A stretch of 14,661 bases of DNA from Clostridia bacterium (GTDB taxonomy: Bacteria; Bacillota; Clostridia; Christensenellales; Borkfalkiaceae): NCBI GenBank assembly GCA_029054485.1, contig JAIDFD010000225.1, forward strand, positions 1 through 14,661, given 5' to 3'. The notes under the pieces were generated by a model. That model did no database searches. It was not told where the DNA came from and saw only the letters and a program-made list of their open reading frames with translations. Below, one piece after another: positions 5,650-11,285 of the stretch. The position numbers and the translations under genes were made by a program. Position 1 is the first letter of the stretch. Each line of letters opens with the position of its first letter.

Positions 5650-6769
5650 TTAAACACCGTATTTTGTTTACGCATTGCTTTAATATTTTTAAGGCTGTAT
5701 CAACCTCTTGCACGGTGTTGTATTGACCGAAAGTGAACCGCACCGCCGACTTTGCTTGTTTTTCGGAAAACCCCATAGCCGTTAAAACGTGCGAGGGCGT
5801 GACCGCGCCCGCCGAGCAAGCCGAGCCCGTGGAAACCGCAACCCCTTCCAAATCGAGCAAAAATAAAAGATTTTCGCCGTCGCAACCGCCGAAAGAGATA
5901 TTGGCGTGGGAGGGCAATTTTTCGCCGCCGCCGTTTATGCGGGTATCGGGAATTTCGTCAAGTACTCTCTTTACGAAGCTATCGCGAAGAGCGGATATTT
6001 TTTTGCCGTTTTCCTCCGCGCCCTTTACCGAGTTTTCAAACGCCTTTGCAAGCCCGACCGCCGCCGCCACGTTCACCGTGCCGCCGCGCTGGGCGCGTTC
6101 CTGTCTGCCGCCCGAGATGAGCCGCTGAATTTTTGCGCCCTCTCTGATATACATTGCGCCGCTTCCGCAAGGACCGTAAAACTTGTGCGCGGAAACCGAA
6201 AGCCCGTCGCAAAATTTTGTCGGCAGGGGCAAAACTCCCGCGGTCTGAACACAGTCGCAAAAGTAAAAAATTCCGCGCTCTTTGCAAAGCGTTCCTATTT
6301 TTTCAACCGGCTGGATTACGCCCGTTTCGTTATTGGCGTGCATAACCGCGCAAAATACCGTGTCGGGGCGGATAGCTTTTTCAACCTCTTCGGGCTGAAT
6401 TACGCCGTCATTATCGGGCTGAACGAAAGTCAGTTCAAAGCCCTGCTTTTGCATATCCTTCGCGCTCTCGATAAGGGCGGGGTGTTCTATCGCGGACACG
6501 ATGAGATGTCCCTTGCCGTGCGCCGCGCAAACGCCCTTTACCGCCCAGTTGCCGCACTCCGTGCCGCCCGAGGTGAAGTAGACCTCTTCACTCTTACAGC
6601 CCAAAATTTTTGCAACACTGTCCCTTGCGCACAAAAGCGCGTGCTGTGATTTTCTGCCAAGCGCGTGCTGTGATGACGAATTTCCGTAATTTTCTTTTAA
6701 ATAGGGCAACATTTCCGCAAGAACTTCGCCGTCGAGCGGAGTTGTTGCCGCGTTGTCAAGATATATCAT
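5642..6769 (-). CDS. Cysteine desulfurase, IscS/NifS family
   Basis: This PLP enzyme removes sulfur from cysteine, leaving alanine, and passes the persulfide to Fe-S cluster or tRNA-thiolation pathways. In 375 residues it shows YLDNAATTP at 3-11, the GGTE segment at 68-71, HANNETG at 144-150, the PLP lysine in SAHK (Lys196), and the catalytic Cys318 in GSACSAGAVTPSHVL, the layout of group I enzymes. ATG at 6769 was preferred to an upstream TTG at 6778 because homology begins there. It overlaps the preceding gene by 14 bases and its Shine-Dalgarno sequence is weak, suggesting translational coupling. No iscU, iscR, thiI or mnmA is adjacent, so the sulfur acceptor cannot be deduced. NifS or IscS would both be acceptable labels. 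Confidence 0.95.
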   Translation of the reverse strand: MIYLDNAATTPLDGEVLAEMLPYLKENYGNSSSQHALGRKSQHALLCARDSVAKILGCKSEEVYFTSGGTECGNWAVKGVCAAHGKGHLIVSAIEHPALIESAKDMQKQGFELTFVQPDNDGVIQPEEVEKAIRPDTVFCAVMHANNETGVIQPVEKIGTLCKERGIFYFCDCVQTAGVLPLPTKFCDGLSVSAHKFYGPCGSGAMYIREGAKIQRLISGGRQERAQRGGTVNVAAAVGLAKAFENSVKGAEENGKKISALRDSFVKRVLDEIPDTRINGGGEKLPSHANISFGGCDGENLLFLLDLEGVAVSTGSACSAGAVTPSHVLTAMGFSEKQAKSAVRFTFGQYNTVQEVDTALKILKQCVNKIRCLKK

Positions 6770-7664
6770 TTTCTTCAAACGAGTTTAAAATTTCATTCAG
6801 GCTTTCCAAAAGCTTTTTGCTTTTTTCGTACTCTCTGCCGAGCTTTGTGGCGCTGTCTTTTTCATTCAGCCGCACGTTACGCAAAGACGATAAAAACTTG
6901 CGCGCTGTTATAAGCGTGAACACAAGCGCAACAGCCGCGAACGCCGCAACAACGATTGTCGCGATTAAAAACGCGCCGTTTTCAGCCGCGAACATATTTG
7001 TTGCAAGAACTATCGCACAGATTGCAAGTGCAACAAACGGAACAACCGCGCCCAAAAATAAGTTTTGCGCTTTCTTTTTTTCCGCCGCAAAAAATTCCCT
7101 GCGCTCGGTCTTTTTTTCTTCGTTCCGCGCGCTTAAATCATCGGACGCCGCCTTGACTTCCGCGATTTTGTCCTTCAAACCCTTACTGCACTTTTTCAAA
7201 TCGGCTTTCTGCTCTGTCGAGGCGTGAGCCTTAACGCCGTCCGCCGCGGTCTTCGCGTATTCAAGCGCAGTGTAGTCGTGGAAGTTGCGGGTATAGGCTT
7301 TGAGCATAAGGCAGTAGACCTCGCCGTTTTTCAAATACTCTTCCGCCCGCGACACATCGTACTGCGCGCCCTCCATATCGCCCGCGGCGAGCTTTTGCTT
7401 TGCCGTCTCCAAAAGCTGTTCGGCTCTCTTTGCGCGCGCTTCTTCCTCTTCCTTTTTTATGCGCTCGCGCTCGGCGTACTGCTCAGGCGTTAAAACCGCC
7501 GCGTCCTCATCGTCCTCATCGGCGTACGGCACCTCGAACACGGGAATTTCAACCCCGTCCTCTTCGCCGCTCTCATCGATTACCAGCTCTTCTTCGCCGT
7601 CTGCGTTTTTGCGTATTTTGTATTTTCTGTCCTTGTCGTCGTCGATTAAGCGTTCTTCAGCCAT
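6756..7664 (-). CDS. Two-TM protein of unknown function with acidic N-terminus
   Basis: This 302-residue protein is not recognised. The first 60 residues are highly acidic. Residues about 60-190 are charged and predicted helical, with a TPR-like pattern (AKQKLAAGDMEGAQYDVSRAEEYLKNGEVYCLMLKAYTR). Two hydrophobic helices at about 201-225 and 230-252 form a hairpin, and the last 45 residues look like a coiled coil. There is no signal peptide, so both long ends are probably cytoplasmic. It starts at an ATG with a Shine-Dalgarno GAGG, 8 bases after the ispE stop, and overlaps the cysteine desulfurase gene. It is therefore the middle gene of a three-gene operon. A role as a membrane-attached adaptor or scaffold is possible, but there is no direct evidence. 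Confidence 0.85.
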   Translation of the reverse strand: MAEERLIDDDKDRKYKIRKNADGEEELVIDESGEEDGVEIPVFEVPYADEDDEDAAVLTPEQYAERERIKKEEEEARAKRAEQLLETAKQKLAAGDMEGAQYDVSRAEEYLKNGEVYCLMLKAYTRNFHDYTALEYAKTAADGVKAHASTEQKADLKKCSKGLKDKIAEVKAASDDLSARNEEKKTERREFFAAEKKKAQNLFLGAVVPFVALAICAIVLATNMFAAENGAFLIATIVVAAFAAVALVFTLITARKFLSSLRNVRLNEKDSATKLGREYEKSKKLLESLNEILNSFEENDIS

Positions 7665-7672
7665 GCCTCACC

Positions 7673-8524
7673 TCATATTTGCGGAATTATAGTTTTTAAT
7701 TGAATTGCTCTGAATTTGCCGCGGTAACGGCTCTTCGCATATGCGCAAAACTCCGCGTTTTCGAATATTGCGTAAACGCCGCTTCCCGAACCGGTCATAT
7801 TGACCGCAAGCGGGTCAAACTCTTTGAGTTCGTCAACCGCGGTCTGCACCTCTCCGCAAAGGGTAGTTGCGGGCGCGGTCAAATCGTTGCATATATGTTT
7901 TGCGAGCGCGAATTTATCGCCGCTTTCAACCGCCTGTTCCGCGCCGTTGCCGTCCGCTTCGTAGGGTGCGTTAAATCTTTTGTAACACTCCGCGGTGCTG
8001 ACCTGACAACTCGGCGCAAGCAGTAAAATATCAAGCCGCAGATTACTTTCAATCTGTTTAACAACGTTGCCTCTGCCGAAAAGCCTTGCATAGCCGCCGC
8101 CGAGCATATATCTTGTATCACTGCCCGCACGGTCGGCAAGCAGTTTGATTTTTATCGGGTCGTTTATTTTGTAAAGCTTACAAAGCCCGTTTAAAACTCC
8201 CGCGGCGTCCGCGGACGAGCCGCCGAGCCCCAACCCCATAGGGATATTTTTGTAAACTGTTATATCCGCGCCGCAGGTATCAAACTCTTCAACGAAGTTT
8301 TCCGCCGCGCGCACTGCGTTGTTGCTTTCAAAGGGAATACTCTCGCTCCCCTGTCCGTGCATAGTGATTGAAACGAGCTTGTCCCTGCGCTTTTTCAGAA
8401 CAATTAAATCGTACAAATCCACCGAAGCAACCACGCTGTCAAGATTGTGAAAGCCGTTTTCTTCGCCCGTGATTTTTAAAGTAAGATTTATTTTTGCGTA
8501 AGACTTGCACCGCACCGTTCCCAT
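7673..8524 (-). CDS. ispE: 4-diphosphocytidyl-2-C-methyl-D-erythritol kinase
   Basis: IspE phosphorylates CDP-methylerythritol with ATP, the fourth step of the MEP pathway to isoprenoid precursors. The 283-residue protein has the GHMP-kinase signs: SYAKINLTL at 8-16 (Lys11), the glycine-rich ATP loop PMGLGLGGSSADAAG at 95-109, and a C-terminal NMTGSGSGVYAIF. The catalytic aspartate is probably Asp136 in GSDTRYML. Most family members have Pro two residues after this Asp, whereas here it is Arg. ATG at 8524 is 6 bases from a TATAAT box, with no Shine-Dalgarno sequence, so a leaderless mRNA is predicted. It is the first gene of an operon with the TM protein and the cysteine desulfurase. The last two MEP enzymes are Fe-S proteins, which gives a loose functional link to the desulfurase. 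Confidence 0.96.
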   Translation of the reverse strand: MGTVRCKSYAKINLTLKITGEENGFHNLDSVVASVDLYDLIVLKKRRDKLVSITMHGQGSESIPFESNNAVRAAENFVEEFDTCGADITVYKNIPMGLGLGGSSADAAGVLNGLCKLYKINDPIKIKLLADRAGSDTRYMLGGGYARLFGRGNVVKQIESNLRLDILLLAPSCQVSTAECYKRFNAPYEADGNGAEQAVESGDKFALAKHICNDLTAPATTLCGEVQTAVDELKEFDPLAVNMTGSGSGVYAIFENAEFCAYAKSRYRGKFRAIQLKTIIPQI

Positions 8525-8530
8525 AGAATG

Positions 8531-8559
8531 ATTATAACATATTCCGTTTCTCTTTACAA
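8531..8559 (-). promoter_or_regulatory. SigA-type promoter giving a leaderless ispE mRNA
   Basis: TTGTAA (8559-8554), 17 bases and TATAAT (8536-8531), with TG one base before the -10 (extended -10), form a strong promoter. Only 6 bases separate TATAAT from ATG, so +1 is expected at the A of the start codon. The upstream terminator stem ends 7 bases before the -35 box. Confidence 0.85.
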
Positions 8560-8566
8560 TTAAAAT

Positions 8567-8592
8567 GCGCCGCCCTTTTTCAAGGGCGGCGC
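8567..8592 (-). terminator. Intrinsic terminator after the SipL-like gene
   Basis: A perfect 11-bp stem (8567-8577 with 8582-8592) and 4-base loop lie just after the stop codon at 8600. On the minus strand it is followed by ATTTTAATT, a modest U-rich tail. It separates the sporulation gene from the ispE operon. Confidence 0.85.
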
Positions 8593-8599
8593 GGATATT

Positions 8600-10072
8600 T
8601 TAAGCGTTTTTAGGTCTGTAAACGAGTATTCTCTCTTTGCCGGAAAGTGGGAAGGTGAGCTGGGGGTTTGTAGCTTCGATTTCTTCGGGGCTCTGCAAAA
8701 GTCTTTTTGCCGTATCCCACAAGCTGTCGCCCGCGGCGGGTATGTAGACGCTTATCGCGCTGTCGCTTCGTCCTCTCTCCGCACCCTCGGTCATTTCGGT
8801 AACGTATCTCACGCTGACCTCTTCGCAGTCCGCCGCCGCGATTTTGAGTACGGCTTCCGCCTCGCACTCGCCCTCCGAACGCTGGCGGATATTGAGTCCG
8901 CACACCGCCGCGGTCAAATCGCAACTGTTGCTGTTCAAGCCGTTAAGGCTTACAGTGAAGGGCATATTCACTTCGGTCGAGCGGATTTCGCCGTTTTGCA
9001 AGTACATAAGGGTTGCCGAAACAATGCCCTCGATTCCGTTTTCACTGCGGGCAAACTCCACTTTGGGAAGCGCCGCCGCTAAGAACGTGCATGTGTAATC
9101 AAGCTTTGCCTTTGTCGCGCAAAGACCGCTCACTCTCTCGGAATAAACCTTTACGTCCGTGCAGGGGGTTGCAACCTCTTCCGCAAAGGTAAGGCTTATT
9201 TCGTTGTCGGCGGAAAAGCCGTCTAAGATTACGGGGGTTTCCTCTTCCTCGAAGAAGAGTCCCGCAAACGCAAGATTTGCAACAAGCTCTATATCGCACT
9301 TTCCGCTGCCCTCGGCAACGCGTGCGTTCACGCTCAAATCCCTTATTTCGGCGCGGCAGGTTGCTTTTCTTGCAAGCAGGGCGTCGTCGCAGGCGATTTC
9401 CGCTTTGAAAGGAATTACCCTGTCAAGGCTCACGGGCGAGGAGTCGCGCACCGCAAGAAGGGAAAGATAAATTTCGCCGCTGATTTCAACCGTTCCCGCG
9501 CGGCAACCGCAGTCGAGAACCAGCACTTCCGCAGACGGAATGAGAACGTCCTCTGCATTGCAATCGAAGTCGTCTTCCACCTCGCTCTCGCCCGAGAAAG
9601 TCACCGCGGTGAAAAGACGGGCGTTTTCGCGCCTGACGATTGCGCCCTCGGCGGAAGTGAGTACAGTGCGCTCGGAAGATGAAAAAATAGAAATTTCCGC
9701 ACCGACGACAACCGCCACCATATAGGACGAACCGTCGCGCTTAATCTGTGCGCGTTCGCAGGACAGCGAGCAAATTGCGCTGTTTGCAGGCGCGAGATTG
9801 TCATCGTCTGCGTAATGGGTGAACTCCGCACCCTTCTGTATGCGGCAAAGCTTGCCGTTTTCATCAATATAGACGAGCGTGCAGACAAGCCGTCCGCCGT
9901 AGTTTACCCTGCCCGAAGACACTTCGCAATTTGACAGCGAAACCTGCGGATAAACGGCGGCAGCCTCGCCTATTTCCTGACCGGAAAAGCGAATTTCGAC
10001 AATAGACTGCGATTTTATTACGGCAACGCGCCGTGTGAAAGTTCCGTTTGAACTTTGAGTTGATAAAGACAT
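8600..10072 (-). CDS. SipL-like DUF3794 and LysM spore morphogenesis protein
   Basis: The 490-residue protein has the build of clostridial SipL: an N-terminal region with DUF3794-like beta-rich repeats (for example residues about 25-120 and 170-260), a long middle part, and a C-terminal LysM domain at about 440-488 (YIPAAGDSLWDTAKRLLQSPEEIEATNP...ILVYRPK). In Clostridioides difficile, SipL binds SpoIVA through its LysM domain and is needed to build the spore coat. There is no signal peptide, as expected for a mother-cell cytosolic protein on the forespore surface. ATG at 10072 has a strong Shine-Dalgarno GGGAGG 6 bases upstream and a SigE-like promoter at 10113-10141, matching known SigE control of sipL. 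Some DUF3794-LysM proteins have no tested role, so strict orthology is not proven. Confidence 0.85.
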   Translation of the reverse strand: MSLSTQSSNGTFTRRVAVIKSQSIVEIRFSGQEIGEAAAVYPQVSLSNCEVSSGRVNYGGRLVCTLVYIDENGKLCRIQKGAEFTHYADDDNLAPANSAICSLSCERAQIKRDGSSYMVAVVVGAEISIFSSSERTVLTSAEGAIVRRENARLFTAVTFSGESEVEDDFDCNAEDVLIPSAEVLVLDCGCRAGTVEISGEIYLSLLAVRDSSPVSLDRVIPFKAEIACDDALLARKATCRAEIRDLSVNARVAEGSGKCDIELVANLAFAGLFFEEEETPVILDGFSADNEISLTFAEEVATPCTDVKVYSERVSGLCATKAKLDYTCTFLAAALPKVEFARSENGIEGIVSATLMYLQNGEIRSTEVNMPFTVSLNGLNSNSCDLTAAVCGLNIRQRSEGECEAEAVLKIAAADCEEVSVRYVTEMTEGAERGRSDSAISVYIPAAGDSLWDTAKRLLQSPEEIEATNPQLTFPLSGKERILVYRPKNA

Positions 10073-10112
10073 AAAAAACCTCCCTCGGCACCGCCGATTT
10101 TGTATACAAGGT

Positions 10113-10141
10113 ATTCTATGCCCGAAAGTATGCGGATATTC
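10113..10141 (-). promoter_or_regulatory. SigE-like sporulation promoter of the SipL-like gene
   Basis: On the minus strand GAATATC (10141-10135), a 14-base spacer and CATAGAAT (10120-10113) match the SigE consensus at 6 of 7 and 7 of 8 positions. The start would be near 10106, leaving a leader of about 34 bases with a strong Shine-Dalgarno site. No SigA-type pair fits here. Confidence 0.65.
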
Positions 10142-10160
10142 TTATTAATTTTTTAATATG

Positions 10161-10409
10161 TTATTTTGCCTCGCGTTCCTCTATTTTTACCCTGCCGCAG
10201 AGAATTTCGGAGTAAGAATAAGCGGTTTTACCCAAAAAATTTTTGTCATCGGGGCTGACCGTAAAGAGGGACGGATAAATCCCGCTGAGAACCGCGGGAA
10301 AGGTAACGAATTTGTTTCTGCCTAAGTTTAACTTGACGGTGACGGGCTTTAAATGCAGACTGCTCACCATTTCTTTGATAGCTTTAATGGTAGTATTGAC
10401 TTTAATCAT
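10161..10409 (-). CDS. veg: Veg-family protein
   Basis: This 82-residue protein matches the Veg family (DUF1021): LNLGRNKFVTFPAVLSGIYPSLFTV and the C-terminal TAYSYSEILCGRVKI are the conserved core. In Bacillus subtilis, Veg is abundant and stimulates biofilm formation through the SinR/SlrR pathway. In Clostridia the gene is common, but its role is not known. I chose ATG at 10409; a TTG at 10436 in the same frame would add nine residues (a longer N-terminus). Neither has a good Shine-Dalgarno sequence, and I could not find a convincing promoter between the upstream terminator and the gene. Confidence 0.88.
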   Translation of the reverse strand: MIKVNTTIKAIKEMVSSLHLKPVTVKLNLGRNKFVTFPAVLSGIYPSLFTVSPDDKNFLGKTAYSYSEILCGRVKIEEREAK

Positions 10410-10442
10410 ACATATATTTTTGCCAAAAATAACCAAAAATAT

Positions 10443-10469
10443 GCGGCGCAGACAAAATGTCCGCGCCGC
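10443..10469 (-). terminator. Intrinsic terminator after the zinc-ribbon gene
   Basis: A 12-bp stem (10443-10454 with 10458-10469) and 3-base loop. One pair is G-U when read as minus-strand RNA but A-C on the plus strand, which indicates that the minus strand is the functional one. It is followed on the minus strand by ATATTTTTGG. Confidence 0.8.
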
Positions 10470-10542
10470 AAAAATTCAGTTTAATTAGAGTTCAGGTCAA
10501 TCAGGTACGAAAGAAATAAAGATACATGATTAAACGGAACGT

Positions 10543-11040
10543 TTAAAAATCCTCGTCATCGTCGTCGTATTCATCGTCTTCATCGTCCTCGTACTCATCG
10601 TCCTCAAGGTCAGAAAGCGAATCCAAGTCTTCATCGAAGAAGTCGTCCGCAGACTGCTCGGATTCCTCTTCTTCAAGCTCGGCGTCAAGTTCTTCCTGCA
10701 AGGTTTCATCGTCGATAGTCAAATCGCCGTCCGCGTCCTCATCGAGGTAGTTTTTCCACTCCTCGTCCTTTTCGATATCGACTTCTTCCTCGGCTTCGTA
10801 CTCGCTCTCTTTTTTGCAGGCTTCGCACATTTTTTCGCCGTAGCGCATAGAATTAACGCCGCAGACGGGGCAGATTTCGGTCTGTTCGCCGCCTTCGATT
10901 TCTTCAAAAACCTCTTCGTCCAGATCGGCAAACTGCAATTTTTTGCCTTTTAATTCCGCAAGGCAGACGTCGCAGTACTCCTGTTTTTCGCCGTCGATAT
11001 AATTCAATTCGCATCTGGGACATTTAATGTATCTTACCAT
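10543..11040 (-). CDS. Double zinc-ribbon protein with long acidic tail
   Basis: The 165-residue protein is of unknown function. Two CxxC pairs at Cys7/Cys10 and Cys23/Cys26 form a first zinc ribbon, and Cys56/Cys59 and Cys71/Cys74 form a second. From about residue 78 to the end most residues are Asp or Glu, closing with runs such as DDEYEDDEDDEYDDDDEDF. This tail recalls the disordered polyanionic tail of RNA polymerase delta subunit, but the N-terminal fold differs. It could bind a basic protein or mimic nucleic acid. ATG at 11040 was chosen because of its Shine-Dalgarno GGAG 6 bases upstream and because zinc-ribbon homology begins there; the frame is open up to 11127, inside the leader. 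It has its own consensus promoter and terminator. Confidence 0.85.
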   Translation of the reverse strand: MVRYIKCPRCELNYIDGEKQEYCDVCLAELKGKKLQFADLDEEVFEEIEGGEQTEICPVCGVNSMRYGEKMCEACKKESEYEAEEEVDIEKDEEWKNYLDEDADGDLTIDDETLQEELDAELEEEESEQSADDFFDEDLDSLSDLEDDEYEDDEDDEYDDDDEDF

Positions 11041-11125
11041 AGTGTTCTCCGTATTGCCGTTTATACAGCGTATGCGCGCAGGGGCAATATATGCTAAAAA
11101 ATAAACCGCTTGATTTTTCGGTAAC

Positions 11126-11154
11126 ATTATATTAATAATTGATATGTTTGTAAA
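11126..11154 (-). promoter_or_regulatory. SigA-type promoter of the zinc-ribbon gene
   Basis: TTTACA (11154-11149), 17 bases and TATAAT (11131-11126) match the window's recurring promoter exactly. The start near 11119 leaves a leader of about 79 bases, in which ATTGCC and GGCAAT can pair just upstream of the Shine-Dalgarno site. Confidence 0.85.
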
Positions 11155-11167
11155 CTGTTTTTACAAA
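11147..11167. promoter_or_regulatory. Dyad over the -35 box of the zinc-ribbon gene
   Basis: TTTGTAAA (11147-11154) and TTTACAAA (11160-11167) are inverted copies 5 bases apart. The inner 17 bases (11149-11165) fit TGTNA-N7-TNACA, like the palindrome at 5522-5540. It could be an operator, or partly a by-product of the TTTACA -35 sequence. Confidence 0.4.
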
Positions 11168-11245
11168 TAAATTTACGCTGATTTTGAATTTTTTTAAATT
11201 TTTTGCGTGTTTATCCAAAGCGTTTTAATCAACGGTTAATATGTG

Positions 11246-11276
11246 CAACCCCCTTGCGCTTATGCGAAGGGGGTTG
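11246..11276 (-). terminator. Terminator-like hairpin after the large lipoprotein gene
   Basis: CAACCCCCTT (11246-11255) pairs with AAGGGGGTTG (11267-11276), and CGC pairs with GCG inside around a TTAT loop, with one bulged G. On the minus strand no clear U-tract follows, so termination may be weak or the hairpin may stabilise the mRNA 3' end. Confidence 0.6.
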
Positions 11277-11285
11277 TAAAAATTT

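Noticed and set aside
5418..5726. Plus-strand open frame of 102 codons through the spmB-desulfurase gap
   Set aside because: It runs through a promoter, a palindrome and a terminator and into the antisense of the desulfurase; the composition is AT-driven and there is no ribosome binding site.
5906..6649. Plus-strand open frame of 247 codons
   Set aside because: It lies entirely opposite the cysteine desulfurase gene, has no Shine-Dalgarno site or promoter, and resembles no protein.
10530..10546. Inverted repeat TTAAACG-GAA-CGTTTAA at the zinc-ribbon stop codon
   Set aside because: The 7-bp AT-rich stem has no U-tract and a much stronger terminator follows at 10443-10469; probably incidental.
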